From NCBI GenBank assembly GCA_017643305.1, contig JAEPNQ010000035.1, positions 1 to 39,541 on the forward strand: a stretch of 39,541 nt of DNA, given 5' to 3'. Shown here piece after piece: positions 1 to 8,720 of the stretch. Position numbers and translations under genes: made by a program. The stretch is from Marinibacterium sp. GTDB taxonomy: Bacteria; Pseudomonadota; Alphaproteobacteria; Rhodobacterales; Rhodobacteraceae. The notes beneath the pieces were generated by a model that had not been told where the DNA came from, made no database searches, and was given only the letters and a program-made list of their open reading frames with translations. Positions within the stretch are counted from its first letter, which is position 1. Every line of letters starts with the position of its first letter.

Positions 1-140
1 ATGGAGGAAACACTACAACACCAAGAGGCCACACAGTGCATTGGGCTATCGGCCACCGGCTCCCGAAACCATCATCCAAATGGAAACCAGCCCGATCATG
101 CACTAACAATTACCTTGGGCCAATCAGATCGGGCTGCTCA
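1..140 (+). mobile_element. Right end of an IS3-family insertion sequence (cut by the window start)
   Basis: The 3' end of an IS3-type transposase gene occupies the first 106 bases. About 34 bases of non-coding terminus follow, ending in CTGCTCA around position 140, which fits the terminal TCA expected of IS3 ends. Just past this point an integrase reading frame begins on the other strand and is broken exactly where the IS ends. The left end and the target duplication lie outside the window, so the exact boundary is inferred. Confidence 0.6.
2..106 (+). CDS. IS3-family transposase OrfB, C-terminal fragment
   Basis: Frame 2 reads WRKHYNTKRPHSALGYRPP and then a short tail ending MH before TAA at 104-106. 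The Y-N-x-x-R-P-H-S-A-L-G-Y-R-P-P signature is the hallmark C-terminus of the DDE integrase-core transposase (OrfB) of IS3-family elements, which cuts and joins IS ends. Only the last 34 residues are present; the DDE catalytic residues lie upstream of the window. The gene is probably intact beyond the edge, since this tail is undamaged. Confidence 0.75.
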   Translation, partial: WRKHYNTKRPHSALGYRPPAPETIIQMETSPIMH

Positions 141-297
141 GGGAAATGTGGGTGAAGTCTTTTCCTAAGACCTTGTAGAAGAACACCTTGCCAGCCGTGT
201 CTCGGATGTCCTTGGGGATGTTGCGCTTGAAGCGAAAGACACTGCAGGCGGTTCTGAACACATACTTGGACAGTTTGTCGTTGCTTGCTTTTGCCAT
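124..297 (-). pseudogene. 5' fragment of a site-specific (tyrosine) integrase gene, interrupted by the IS3 element
   Basis: From ATG at 297, preceded by a GGAG Shine-Dalgarno, the minus strand encodes 57 residues. The segment YVFRTACSVFRFKRNIPKDI, followed closely by a Gly-Lys and Tyr-Lys-x-Leu-Gly pattern, looks like the N-terminal arm of phage or island integrases (R-x-x-P-K-D-L/I, then S-L-G/V-L-G-T/K). The frame runs into the IS end near 140 and stops at 124-126 inside IS sequence, so only about 52 codons are native. The core-binding and catalytic domains are missing, or lie left of the IS outside the window. It is too short for a firm family call. Confidence 0.5.
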
Positions 298-412
298 TTT
301 CGTCTCCGGTCTGAGTGCTTGACCAACTATGAGAACGCTTCTTCATTTATGGGCGTCAAAACCTGACGCTTTTAGGTTCGTTTCTGACTTTTTCGCAAAA
401 CCATACAAGAAC

Positions 413-426
413 GTTCTGCTCAGAAC
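413..426. promoter_or_regulatory. Perfect dyad upstream of the integrase remnant
   Basis: GTTCTG-CT-CAGAAC is a perfect inverted repeat. It partly overlaps a second palindrome, GAACGTTC at 409-416. It lies about 115 bases upstream of the truncated integrase start, where an operator would be expected. It does not match the alphaproteobacterial LexA box (GTTC-N7-GTTC). Function is inferred only. Confidence 0.25.
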
Positions 427-529
427 CATACCAGATACAACAGCAGCAGGGAGAACCGAAATAACTCACCCAGATTTTGTTCGCAGTGCTGCTGTGTATA
501 GACCAAATAAAGTTACTTGAAAAAGCCAC

Positions 530-573
530 TGTAACACTTTTAATGACCCAACAGCGTTCCTGTTAAATGACCC
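530..573 (+). repeat. Two direct repeats ending TTAATGACCC / TTAAATGACCC
   Basis: The motif TGT-N6-TTTTAATGACCC at 530-549 is followed 24 bases later by TTCCTGTTAAATGACCC at 557-573. Multiple short repeats of this kind are typical of transposon ends, particularly the IS21 family. No IS21 genes are present in the window, so this would be a solitary or decayed end. Confidence 0.3.
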
Positions 574-846
574 TGTAGTCGAGCAAATATCTGTTTTAAA
601 TTGTTTTTATCGCAGAGTTATAGGGCGTATGGTTGGCTCCTTGGGCACCACATATTCCGTAAGAATTCAATGAAGCAGACCTCTATCATCATACAGTGGC
701 GCTGAGTCGCCCGAATAGACCCCCATGCATTTCGCGGTCACTGGGATCACATCGCCGATCCCCGGCATGACACTCCAGGCGGCAGGTGTATTTTAGGTCA
801 TCCGATCTGATGTATATGGGGGCCACGACGACTTGCAGCGGGTCTC

Positions 847-1797
847 TTAAACGTCCCACACCACCCGGAAACCCTGATGCGTTGTGGTGCTGTCGGGTGA
901 ATTGCCGGAGCGCGCAGCGATGCGGTAGCGGTAGCAATAGCTGCGATGGCACAGGAACGAGCCACCCTTGAGCAATCGGTAGTTGCGCATGCCTGCGAGC
1001 CGTTCGCGTACCTGTTTTTTCAGCGACCGGATACGGTACATGTCGGCTGTCCACTCCCAGACATTTCCGACCATGTTGTAGAGCCCGTAACCGTTTGGTT
1101 CGAAGGATTGAGCCGGGGCGGTGGTTTTCCAGCCGTCGCGGGCGGTATTCTGGTCGGGGAAGCGGCCCTGCCAGATGTTGCAGGGCAGGAACGTGGTGTC
1201 GTCCGGTTCGTCGTCGCCCCAGGGAAAGACCACATTGCCAAGGCCCCCGCGTGCGGCATGTTCCCATTCGGCTTCGGACGGGAGGCGCCCACCAACCCAC
1301 GCAGCATAGGCACGCGCATCGGACCAGGATACCTGCACGACAGGATGGTCAGGGTGCCAGGCCCCGGCCTCTGTACCTGGCCCGTTGATATCTCGCCAGT
1401 TCGCGTCGTCGACCTTGCGCCACCATTGCACCTCCTGCACGGCCTGCGTGGGGCCCAGCCGCTCGGGCACTTGCGCGCGGAAAACAAAGGACCAGCCAAA
1501 GCGCTCGGCCTCGGTCACGTAGCCGGTGGCGGCCACGAAGGCAGCGAATTCCGCGTTGGTTACGGTGGTGGGAGACATCAGAATCGGTTTCACCGTGACC
1601 TTGCGCATCGGGCCTTCGCCATCATCCGGGATCTGTTCCAGCGGGGTGCCGACAAGCGATTTGCCGCCCGGCAGGCGCACCAGATTTTCGGGACGCGTGC
1701 CGGTGGGCGCGGGCGGCGGCGCCGCCGAAGCAGCAGCGGATGGCGCGCGCGCCGGGCCGCAGCAGGGTTTTGTTGGGTTGGCGTCGTTTGCGGCCAC
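847..1797 (-). CDS. Formylglycine-generating enzyme (SUMF1/FGE family)
   Basis: This 316-residue FGE-sulfatase domain protein oxidises the active-site Cys (or Ser) of sulfatases to C-alpha-formylglycine. The C-terminal block GGSFLCHRSYCYRYR is nearly the same as in characterised FGEs and carries the paired Cys at about 283 and 288, which bind copper and form the active site. The following A-A-R-S-x-N-x-P-D-S and GFRVV complete the signature. Upstream blocks are LPSEAEWEHAARGG, FPWGD, and NGYGLYNMVGNVWEW. I chose GTG at 1797 because it follows a GAGAAAG ribosome site and gives the short Cys-rich N-terminus (KPCCGPAR) seen in bacterial relatives. The frame stays open to 2166, but that extension is AT-rich and looks non-coding. 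No sulfatase lies in the window, so its client is elsewhere. Confidence 0.9.
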   Translation of the reverse strand: MAANDANPTKPCCGPARAPSAAASAAPPPAPTGTRPENLVRLPGGKSLVGTPLEQIPDDGEGPMRKVTVKPILMSPTTVTNAEFAAFVAATGYVTEAERFGWSFVFRAQVPERLGPTQAVQEVQWWRKVDDANWRDINGPGTEAGAWHPDHPVVQVSWSDARAYAAWVGGRLPSEAEWEHAARGGLGNVVFPWGDDEPDDTTFLPCNIWQGRFPDQNTARDGWKTTAPAQSFEPNGYGLYNMVGNVWEWTADMYRIRSLKKQVRERLAGMRNYRLLKGGSFLCHRSYCYRYRIAARSGNSPDSTTTHQGFRVVWDV

Positions 1798-2647
1798 TTT
1801 GGTCTTTCTCTGTCGGGTTGGGGGCAGGATGCGCTGCAGGCAGGTTGGGTGCAATCCGAAACGGGCAGGCGGTGGATTGTCAGTATGGCGTCGTGAAATT
1901 ATGAAAATTGACGTCCAAACTTCATTGACGAATGCTATCGTTAAGTTGGACCCACCCAACTCTGATCCTAAAAAGAATACGTCGCTTCGGCTGGCAACAA
2001 GACCCTCAATTTTCAGAAGATCTTGGTAAATTTGATCCACAAACATCTGAATAAAGGTAAATGAAAGCGCATATGACCAAGATTGCAGGTCGTTTTTTTG
2101 TCTGGCAACCACTGAGCCCGCGGACGCTTTGCCGGGGCACCTTGGCAAGCTGGAACTGGACCGCATGGCGGCTCAGGATCCGATCCCTTTCGAGGTGCTT
2201 GACACGTTTGACGGGCAGGTACGCGAGTGCGTGCGTTAGGTTTACATATTTGCTGAATTGAATAGCGGACTTTCCACCTTCTGAACTGGTGCGTCTGCGC
2301 GAACAAAAAACCGACTCCTGCGGCAAACGGGCCAATCTTTTTCTACTTGGTAAACATTGAGCCGATATTCTTCCCGATTATGTCTTTGACCTGCGGGAAC
2401 AACACCCTTAGGGCTGCAATCTGTGGCATCAATGTGGTCACAATTGTTTCTGTCTGCGCCTTTGTGTCGATAGTGTGACATCGGGATTAACTGGGGGGTC
2501 CACGGATTTTGAGGTTGCCGCATCTTCGGAGAGCGGGACTGTGCCTGGCAAGGGCAGTCCGGTGTTTCGTCGGCTGTCTGGCAAAGCGTCCGACAATATG
2601 CGGGTATCGAACCAGGTGTTTCGGAACCGTGGGAATAGGAGTTCCGG
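1798..2647. other. AT-richer intergenic region between FGE and RTX/Hint genes
   Basis: No intact gene is recognisable. Several open frames exist on both strands without motifs. A short hairpin (AGTTGG/CCAACT, 1944-1961) lies upstream of the FGE start. A possible C-terminal gene fragment occupies about 2051-2239 on the plus strand. The rest, up to the ribosome site of the RTX gene near 2636, shows no structure I can interpret. Confidence 0.4.
2051..2239 (+). pseudogene. Possible C-terminal fragment of an unidentified protein
   Basis: The plus frame without a start codon reads through LGKLELDRMAAQDPIPFEVL and then a Thr-Phe-Asp-Gly-Gln tail ending in Val-Arg before TAG at 2237-2239. From about 2103 the composition turns GC-rich and codon use resembles the neighbouring real genes, unlike the AT-rich surroundings. 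No upstream ATG or ribosome site exists in this frame. I do not recognise the family; chance similarity to coding DNA is possible. Confidence 0.2.
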
Positions 2648-3751
2648 ATGTCTGAAGATCAGGACACCGATGACACCGACAACCAGGCCGCAGTAATTGA
2701 CGGCGCTGTTATTGGAACCGGCGCTGCTGATGATATGCAGCCGGGATACACGGATGCCAGTGGCGACCAGATTGATGGCGCCGATGGGATCGATGATACC
2801 ATCCTTGCGTTGGCGGGCGACGACACCGTAGATGCCGGGGAAGGTAATGATACGGTCTATGGCGGCTCCGGTGCCGACTGGCTTTATGGTGGCGATGGCA
2901 ATGACAGCCTGTCTGGCGGCGATGACCAAGACGTGTTTGTCATTTATTCGCTAAGCGAAGGCAGCAACGACACGGTCTCAGGCGGCGACGGCGGCACGGA
3001 CCTGGACAGCCTCGACCTGAGCGGGGTTGGTGTTCAGGGGGTCGACTGGTGACTGACCAATGTTGTGATTGACAGCGACGGCAACGGGATCGACGGGACC
3101 GTCGAATTCCTGAACGGCGGCTGCGGTGTTACGGGAAGTGTCAACTTCACCAATATCGAAAAAGTCATCTGTTTCACCCCGGGCACGCTGATCGCCACGC
3201 TGACAGGCGAACGCAAGTTGGAAAGCCTGCGGGAAGGGGACAAGGTCGTCACCCGCGATAACGGCATTCAGGAGGTCCGCTGGATCGGGCGCCGTCAGTT
3301 GACGGATCAGGACCTAGCCAGAGCGCAACATCTGCGGCCGGTTCGGATCCGTGCAGGGGCGCTGGGCGGTGGTCTGCCGGAACGCGACATGGTGCTGAGC
3401 CCGAACCACCGGGTGCTGGTGTCGAATGACAAGACCGCGCTGTATTTCGATGATCGCGAGGTTCTGGTAGCGTCCAAACACCTCACCGGGCTGGACGGCG
3501 TGGACGAGATCGAGGTCAACATGGTGACTTACATCCACTTCATGTTCGACCAGCACGAAGTTGTGCTGTCTGATGGGTCCTGGACCGAAAGCTTCCAGCC
3601 GGGTGACATTTCGCTCGACGGTCTGGTCAATGCGCAGCGGACGGAAATCTTCGAACTGTTCCCGGAACTGAAGACCGCCGAAGGGATGAAAGACTACCCG
3701 GCAGCGCGCCGGTCGCTGAAAAAGCACGAAGCGCGGGCGCTGTTCCTGTAG
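2648..3751 (+). pseudogene. RTX-repeat / Hint-domain protein gene split by an in-frame TGA
   Basis: ATG at 2648 follows a TAGGAG ribosome site. The first 134 codons encode an acidic segment with RTX-type Ca-binding repeats (G-G-x-G-x-D pattern, e.g. YGGSGADWLYGGDGNDSL). A TGA at 3050-3052 then stops the frame. The same frame continues for 233 more codons, including a complete Hint domain: CFTPGTLIAT with the autoprocessing-type Cys, then REGDKVVTRDNGIQEVRWIG, SPNHRVLV, HFMFDQHEVVLSDG and an ELFPEL tail. Roseobacters carry many secreted RTX-Hint_2 proteins of this plan, usually uninterrupted. Alternatives are a nonsense mutation, a sequencing error, readthrough, or restart at GTG 3065. The Hint half shows no further damage, so the stop is either recent or tolerated. 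Its biological role is unknown. Confidence 0.75.
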
Positions 3752-3806
3752 CCAGATCGCATCACAGAATGCAACATTCGCGCCACCTAGGGGCAGTGCA
3801 GTTGGC

Positions 3807-3846
3807 AAGCGGGACGGCGGCTGATCGTCCCGCTTGTTTTAGTTTT
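3807..3846 (+). terminator. Intrinsic terminator between convergent RTX/Hint and lexA genes
   Basis: A perfect 9-bp stem AAGCGGGAC (3807-3815) pairs with GTCCCGCTT (3827-3835) across an 11-base loop. GTTTTAGTTTT follows directly. It sits 55 bases after the Hint stop and 13 bases from the lexA stop, so it ends plus-strand transcription and could help end lexA transcripts. Confidence 0.8.
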
Positions 3847-3858
3847 GATGCAGGGGTG

Positions 3859-4554
3859 TCAGTAGGTCCGGATAAGACCCACAAGAATGCCCTGAACTTC
3901 CACCTGATCTTCGCGGAAGACGCGGGTTTCATAAGCCGGGTTCGCCGCTTCCAGCGCGATAGCGTTGCCCTTGCGAAGGAACCGTTTCAGCGTGGCTTCG
4001 TAGCCTTCGACCTGGGCGACAACCACATCACCGGTTTCGGCTGATCCGGTTTCGCGGATGACTACGACATCGCCGTCATTGATGCCAATCCCAATCATAG
4101 AGTCACCTTTGACCTCCAGTGCAAAATGCCGCCCTGCATTACGCAGCATCTGCTGCGGCACGGCGACCTGGCTGGCATCGTCGGTGATGGCTTCGATTGG
4201 GACACCGGCGGCGATGCGGCCCACCAGGGGTACTTCGGTCGCGGCGGCAACCACAGGTTCGAGATTGGCAGCGGTTGCAGCGCCTTTGTCGCCCTGAATG
4301 ACACGGGGCTGGAACCCGGTACTGGGTTCGCCCCCCATGCTTTCGGGCAGCTTCACAATTTCAATCGCGCGGGCCCGATGCGCCAGACGACGAATAAAGC
4401 CGCGTTCTTCCAGTGCCGTAATCAGGCGATGAATGCCCGATTTGCTGCGCAGGTCCAGCGCCTGTTTCATTTCATCGAAACTGGGTGGTACGCCATCGCG
4501 CTGCACCCGTTTGTGAATAAATTCCAGCAGTTCCAGCTGCTTTTTCGTCAACAT
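3859..4554 (-). CDS. lexA: LexA repressor, SOS regulator with S24 autoprotease domain
   Basis: The 231-residue protein has a winged-helix DNA-binding domain (about 1-65, starting [13 protein letters not shown], with the PPSFDEM and [10 protein letters not shown] helices) and a C-terminal S24 peptidase domain. The self-cleavage bond is Ala116-Gly117 in [10 protein letters not shown]. The catalytic pair is Ser152 (GDSMIG) and Lys190 (ATLKRF). RecA filaments trigger this cleavage and so derepress DNA-repair genes. An SOS operator lies 34 bases upstream, so the gene is autoregulated. It follows moeA on the same strand with a 79-bp gap, so it may receive some read-through from the trp-mo operon but has its own promoter region. 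Confidence 0.97.
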   Translation of the reverse strand: MLTKKQLELLEFIHKRVQRDGVPPSFDEMKQALDLRSKSGIHRLITALEERGFIRRLAHRARAIEIVKLPESMGGEPSTGFQPRVIQGDKGAATAANLEPVVAAATEVPLVGRIAAGVPIEAITDDASQVAVPQQMLRNAGRHFALEVKGDSMIGIGINDGDVVVIRETGSAETGDVVVAQVEGYEATLKRFLRKGNAIALEAANPAYETRVFREDQVEVQGILVGLIRTY

Positions 4555-4587
4555 TGCTCACGCCCCACGTTACATGCGTTCCTGTTT

Positions 4588-4602
4588 GTTCTACGCATGT
4601 TC
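4588..4602. promoter_or_regulatory. LexA operator (SOS box) of lexA
   Basis: GTTC-TACGCAT-GTTC is an exact match to the direct-repeat GTTC-N7-GTTC SOS box of alphaproteobacteria. A further GTTC at 4578-4581 is spaced 6 rather than 7 bases from the first half, giving three repeats in a row. The location between moeA and the lexA start fits negative autoregulation. Confidence 0.85.
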
Positions 4603-4633
4603 TCGTTTTGTGTCAACAATTTCGCTATTTTGG

Positions 4634-5806
4634 TCAGATTTCCACGTATGCGACAATATCACCAGCGGCCCGCGCGGGGTCGTTGGGTGGGCGGATCAGC
4701 AGCGCGTTGGCCTGTGCCAGAACGGACAGAAGCGAACTGTCCTGCCGATCGAACGCAGTGATCTGGCCATCATGCAGACGGCTGCGCATGTAATGTTCGC
4801 GCGGACCGTTTGGGGCAAGATCGGCCGCCAAGGATGCGGTTTTGACGGGTCCAAATTCTGCGTTCAGGCGCAGCATTTTGCGGATCATCGGCAGCAGGAA
4901 GACTTCCCCGCAGACCAAGGCCGAAACCGGGTTGCCGGGCAGGCCTACCATAGCCTTGTCACTCAGACGGCCGGCCATCAGCGGCTTTCCAGGGCGCATG
5001 GCAACGTTGTAAAAGGACCGGTCCATGCCATAACCCTCGGCCGCTTCGGCCACGAGGTCATGGTCACCGACGGACGCACCGCCGACGGTCACCACCAGAT
5101 CCGCCGTGATGGCGAGATCAAAAGCCGTCCGCAGGGATGAAATGGAATCGCGCGCCACAGGCAGCAACCGCGCCTGTGCGCCCGCCGCGTCCAGCATCGC
5201 CTTTAGCCCGAATGTGTTGGATGCGACAATCTGGTCCGGCCCGGGGTCTTCGCCCGGAAGGACCAGTTCATCCCCCGTGGCGATCAGCGCCACAGTGGGT
5301 TTGCGGACCACCGGCACCTCGGAGATGTTCATCGCGGCCAGCAAGGCCACATCAGCTGGGGCGAGCGGTTTGTTCCCGGTGAAAACGGCGCCTGCGGTGA
5401 AATCGTTTCCAGTGGGGCGGATATTGTCGCCCGTGCCCGGATCGGCGGTGATCGTCATCACGTCGCCGGTGCGCGAAGTGTTTTCCTGGATCACGACAAA
5501 ATCCGTGCCCTCGGGTATCGGCGCGCCGGTGAAAATACGCACGGCCTGACCGGCGCCTACGCGGCCCGGAAACCGGTGCCCGGCGGCGCTTTCTCCGATC
5601 ACGGCGAACTGGGCGTGCTCTTCGGCTTCGACGCTTTTCAGCGCATAGCCATCCATTGAAGAGGCGGCAAAGGGCGGCTGATCGCGGGTCGCGGCCACGT
5701 CCCGCGCCAGCACCCGGCCCGCCGTGTCCCAAAGTGGAACAGTTTCTTCGAGCTTTGGAGAAACCAGGTCCAGCAGCTTTGCGCGAGCTTCACCTACTGA
5801 AATCAT
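4634..5806 (-). CDS. moeA: Molybdopterin molybdenumtransferase MoeA
   Basis: This 390-residue enzyme inserts molybdate into adenylylated molybdopterin, the last common step of molybdenum cofactor synthesis. Visible blocks are [12 protein letters not shown] (about 45), the domain I/II region with [13 protein letters not shown], the MPT-binding-like core IATGDELV and [20 protein letters not shown], and GLPGNPVSA. The length is normal for the family. Its ATG overlaps the moaC stop by 4 bases (ATGA), implying translational coupling. It is the last of the coupled trpGDC-moaC-moeA genes before lexA. Confidence 0.97.
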   Translation of the reverse strand: MISVGEARAKLLDLVSPKLEETVPLWDTAGRVLARDVAATRDQPPFAASSMDGYALKSVEAEEHAQFAVIGESAAGHRFPGRVGAGQAVRIFTGAPIPEGTDFVVIQENTSRTGDVMTITADPGTGDNIRPTGNDFTAGAVFTGNKPLAPADVALLAAMNISEVPVVRKPTVALIATGDELVLPGEDPGPDQIVASNTFGLKAMLDAAGAQARLLPVARDSISSLRTAFDLAITADLVVTVGGASVGDHDLVAEAAEGYGMDRSFYNVAMRPGKPLMAGRLSDKAMVGLPGNPVSALVCGEVFLLPMIRKMLRLNAEFGPVKTASLAADLAPNGPREHYMRSRLHDGQITAFDRQDSSLLSVLAQANALLIRPPNDPARAAGDIVAYVEI

Positions 5807-6276
5807 TGCGCCTCGTACCGACCTGATTTTCCACCATCTTTCAGCAATATGCGAATGCCGCCAATCTGCATGGATTTATCCACAGCCTTGACCATGTCAT
5901 ACACGGTCAGCGCGGCAACCGAGACGGCGGTCAGTGCTTCCATCTCCACGCCGGTCTGGCCCGTGGTCTTGACTGTGGCTTCGATCTGCACGCCCGGCAG
6001 TTCGGGGTCCAGCGTGAGATCCACAGCGACCTTGGTCACGGGCAACGGGTGGCAAAGCGGGATCAAATCAGGCGTTTTCTTGGCACCCATGATCCCCGCC
6101 AACCGCGCAACACTGAGCACATTGCCTTTTTTGACGCGGCCCTCGGAAATGATGTCAAAGGTTTCCGGGGCCATGTTGATATGTCCGGCGGCCACGGCGA
6201 CCCGGTCCGTCACGGCCTTGTCAGACACATCGACCATATGTGCATCGCCCTTGGTGTCAAAATGCGTTAATGACAT
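5803..6276 (-). CDS. moaC: Cyclic pyranopterin monophosphate synthase MoaC
   Basis: The 157-residue MoaC acts with MoaA to turn GTP into cyclic pyranopterin monophosphate for molybdenum cofactor. Conserved blocks are [19 protein letters not shown] at the N-terminus, IPLCHPLP (catalytic His region), [20 protein letters not shown], and [12 protein letters not shown] with LLKDGGKSG at the C-terminus. I place the start at ATG 6276, which overlaps the trpC stop by one base (TGATG). A GTG one codon upstream is an alternative. moaA is not in the window. Confidence 0.96.
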   Translation of the reverse strand: MSLTHFDTKGDAHMVDVSDKAVTDRVAVAAGHINMAPETFDIISEGRVKKGNVLSVARLAGIMGAKKTPDLIPLCHPLPVTKVAVDLTLDPELPGVQIEATVKTTGQTGVEMEALTAVSVAALTVYDMVKAVDKSMQIGGIRILLKDGGKSGRYEAQ

Positions 6277-7088
6277 CACATGCCCCCGGAGGTCAGCGGG
6301 TTGGTCAGCAGCGTGCGCGTGGCAGCGACGACATCATCCTGCCGCATCAGGCTTTCCCCGATCAGGAAATTGCGCACGCCATAACGCGCCATGTCCGACA
6401 GGTCGTCGGAGGTATAGAGCCCGCTTTCGGACACGATGGTGCGGTCATGCGGCACCAATTTGGCCAACTGGCGGGTTGTGTCGAGCGTTGTCTCAAATGT
6501 CTTGAGATTGCGGTTGTTGATGCCGATCAGGCGACTTTTCAACGCCCCGGCGCGATGCAGTTCGTCTGCATCATGCACCTCGATCAAGGCATCCATGCCC
6601 CATTCGGTGGCGGCGTCTTCCAGTTCCTGCGCCTGCGCGTCAGACACACTGGCCATGATGATCAGGATGCAATCCGCCCCTAGGGCACGGGCCTCGGCAA
6701 CTTGATAGGTATCATACATGAAATCCTTGCGCAGTGCGGGCAGGTCGCAGGCGGCGCGTGCATCTGTCAGGAAGTCTTTTGCGCCCTTAAAGCTGGGCGT
6801 GTCGGTTAGGATCGACAGGCAGGTGGCCCCGCCGTCGGCATAGGCCCGTGCCAGAGCGGGCGGGTCGAAATCCGGCCGGATCAGGCCTTTGGACGGGCTG
6901 GCCTTCTTGATCTCGGCGATCAGCCCGTACCCTTCGCGCGCCGCGCTATGAAGGGCATCGGCAAAGCCACGCACAGGGCTGGCTTGGCGTGCCGCTTCTT
7001 CAATGCTGGCCAGAGGGGTGGCGGCCTTGTCGGCAGCGATCTCCTCCAGTTTGTAGGCCTTGATCTTGTCGAGGATGGTTTCAGTCAT
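6276..7088 (-). CDS. trpC: Indole-3-glycerol phosphate synthase TrpC
   Basis: This 270-residue TIM-barrel enzyme closes the indole ring of indole-3-glycerol phosphate in tryptophan synthesis. Signatures are [15 protein letters not shown] (about 55-70, with catalytic Lys and phosphate-binding residues), LRKDFMYD (catalytic Lys), [12 protein letters not shown], and VSESGLYT near the C-terminus. It is a stand-alone TrpC without fused TrpF. Its ATG overlaps the trpD stop by 4 bases. Confidence 0.97.
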   Translation of the reverse strand: MTETILDKIKAYKLEEIAADKAATPLASIEEAARQASPVRGFADALHSAAREGYGLIAEIKKASPSKGLIRPDFDPPALARAYADGGATCLSILTDTPSFKGAKDFLTDARAACDLPALRKDFMYDTYQVAEARALGADCILIIMASVSDAQAQELEDAATEWGMDALIEVHDADELHRAGALKSRLIGINNRNLKTFETTLDTTRQLAKLVPHDRTIVSESGLYTSDDLSDMARYGVRNFLIGESLMRQDDVVAATRTLLTNPLTSGGM

Positions 7089-8104
7089 GCTGCCTCCTGC
7101 GATGCTTTGGCCACGGCCTGGAGCCTGGCCTTGGCCGCACCGCTGTCTATGCTGTCTTTTGCTGCTTCAACACCGTCACGCAAGTCGTTGACTTTGCCTG
7201 CAACCACCAGTGCTGCAGCGGCGTTCAGCAGCACCGCGTCGCGGTACGCCGATGGCGTGCCATCCAGCAGCGTGCGGAAGGCGGCAGCGTTTTCTTCGGG
7301 CGCGCCGCCCAGGATGTCTTCAAACGGATGCACGGGCAAGCCCACGTCTTCGGGATGCAGCTCCACCTCTTTGACTTCGCCATCTTCCAGTGCGGCAACC
7401 CAGCTGATGCCGGTGATGGTCAGCTCATCCGTGCCGTCCGAGCCATGCACCAGCCAGGCGCGGTCGGACCCTAGCTGGGCCAGAGTTTCCGCCATCGGGC
7501 GGATCAGGTCGCGCGAAAACGCACCGGTCAGTTGGCGTTTCACGCTTGCCGGGTTGGTCAGCGGCCCGAGGATGTTAAAAATCGTGCGCGTGCCCAGCTC
7601 GGCCCGCACAGGGCCGACATGGGCCATGGCCGGGTGATGCATGGGCGCCATCATGAACCCAATCCCAGCAGATTCTATCACCTTTTCAACGGCTTTCGCG
7701 CCGATCATCACGTTGATGCCCATCTGGGTCAGCGCATCCGCCGCCCCGGATTTGGAGCTGAGGTTGCGGTTACCATGCTTGGCCACCGGCACACCGGCCC
7801 CGGCCACGACAAAGGCCGTCGCGGTGGAAATGTTCAGCGTGCTCTTGCCATCGCCCCCGGTGCCGACAATGTCCATCGCACCTTCGGGCGCGCGGACCGC
7901 GTGGCATTTGGCGCGCATCACGGCAGCTGCGGCGGCGTATTCATCCACCGTTTCCCCGCGCGTGCGCAGCGCCATCAACAGCCCGCCGATCTGGCTGGGC
8001 GTGGCTTCACCGGCAAACAGGATGCCAAAGGCGGCCTCAGCCTCTTCCCGCGTCAGGGCGCGGTCGGCCGCCGCGCCGATCAGGGGTTTCAATGCGTCGC
8101 TCAT
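7085..8104 (-). CDS. trpD: Anthranilate phosphoribosyltransferase TrpD
   Basis: The 339-residue enzyme transfers phosphoribose from PRPP to anthranilate. The PRPP-binding loop [14 protein letters not shown] (about 80-93) and the [12 protein letters not shown] motif are present, followed by [17 protein letters not shown] and [11 protein letters not shown]. The frame is open upstream to 8245, but those codons only mirror trpG. ATG at 8104 ([10 protein letters not shown]) overlaps the trpG stop as ATGA and is the likely start. Confidence 0.97.
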   Translation of the reverse strand: MSDALKPLIGAAADRALTREEAEAAFGILFAGEATPSQIGGLLMALRTRGETVDEYAAAAAVMRAKCHAVRAPEGAMDIVGTGGDGKSTLNISTATAFVVAGAGVPVAKHGNRNLSSKSGAADALTQMGINVMIGAKAVEKVIESAGIGFMMAPMHHPAMAHVGPVRAELGTRTIFNILGPLTNPASVKRQLTGAFSRDLIRPMAETLAQLGSDRAWLVHGSDGTDELTITGISWVAALEDGEVKEVELHPEDVGLPVHPFEDILGGAPEENAAAFRTLLDGTPSAYRDAVLLNAAAALVVAGKVNDLRDGVEAAKDSIDSGAAKARLQAVAKASQEAA

Positions 8105-8682
8105 GCCGGCACCTTCATATCCTGAAGAAAGTTTTTCAACAGCGCGTAGCCATGTTCGGAGGCTATGGATTCTGGGTGGAACTGCACGCCGTGGATTGGA
8201 AGTTCCCGATGCTGAAGCCCCATGATAGTACCGTTTTCCAACCACGCCGTAACTTCCAGCGCGTCGGGCAGGCTGTTGCGATCCACCACCAGCGAATGAT
8301 AGCGCGTGGCATCAAAAGGGGTCGGCAGGCCGCTGAACACGCCTTGGCCAGAATGCTGCATGCGGCCCAGTTTGCCGTGCACGATTTCATCACAGCGCAC
8401 CACCTTGCCGCCGAACGCCTGACCGATGGTCTGATGCCCCAGGCAGACGCCAAACAGCGGAATGCGCGCCTTTGCAGCAGCCTTGGTCAGGTCCAGGCAA
8501 ATACCCGCCTGATCCGGGTCGCAGGGGCCGGGAGACAGAAGGATCCCCGCTGGGTTCATGGCCAGCGCGTCGGTCACGCTCAGTGCGTCGTTGCGGCGCA
8601 CAACGGGGATTTCGCCAAGCTCCCCCAGATAGTGGACAAGATTGTAAGTAAAACTGTCGTAGTTGTCGATCAGCAGCAGCAT
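8101..8682 (-). CDS. trpG: Anthranilate synthase component II (glutamine amidotransferase) TrpG
   Basis: The 193-residue class-I amidotransferase supplies ammonia from glutamine to TrpE for anthranilate formation; the same subunit type can serve aminodeoxychorismate synthase. The catalytic triad is visible as the Cys in [16 protein letters not shown] and the His/Glu in [11 protein letters not shown]; the oxyanion region is [10 protein letters not shown] start at ATG 8682 ([15 protein letters not shown]), the family-typical N-terminus, although no strong ribosome site precedes it; an upstream ATG at 8760 would add 26 unconserved residues. trpE is not adjacent, unlike in many relatives. Confidence 0.95.
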   Translation of the reverse strand: MLLLIDNYDSFTYNLVHYLGELGEIPVVRRNDALSVTDALAMNPAGILLSPGPCDPDQAGICLDLTKAAAKARIPLFGVCLGHQTIGQAFGGKVVRCDEIVHGKLGRMQHSGQGVFSGLPTPFDATRYHSLVVDRNSLPDALEVTAWLENGTIMGLQHRELPIHGVQFHPESIASEHGYALLKNFLQDMKVPA

Positions 8683-8720
8683 TTTGGCAGCATCGGGTCC
8701 ATATTCACAAAGGGGTAGAG

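Larger units (their letters stand above)
298..846. other. Non-coding, AT-richer spacer between integrase remnant and FGE gene
   Basis: No convincing gene is present. Short open frames here (for example 329-520 on the plus strand) have no recognisable motif or good ribosome site. The stretch holds a perfect dyad at 413-426 and two related direct repeats at 530-573. Base composition is more AT-rich than the flanking housekeeping regions, which suits leftover island DNA. Confidence 0.5.

Noticed and set aside
329-520. 63-codon plus-strand open frame beside the integrase remnant.
   Set aside because: No ribosome site, no recognisable motif, and AT-rich non-coding-like composition.
631-650. A stretch ending CTCCTTGGGCACCA that resembles a tRNA 3' end and a possible integration site.
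   Set aside because: No T-loop (TTCGA) or complementary T-stem precedes it, and no cloverleaf can be drawn. With only a 14-base likeness I do not call an att site.
689-1300. Open frame of about 200 codons on the minus strand.
   Set aside because: It overlaps the FGE gene in another frame and has no motif; it mirrors the true coding frame in GC-rich DNA.
2006-2523. Several minus-strand open frames of 90-110 codons upstream of the FGE gene.
   Set aside because: They overlap one another in different frames and lack motifs and ribosome sites, and their codon use differs from neighbouring real genes.
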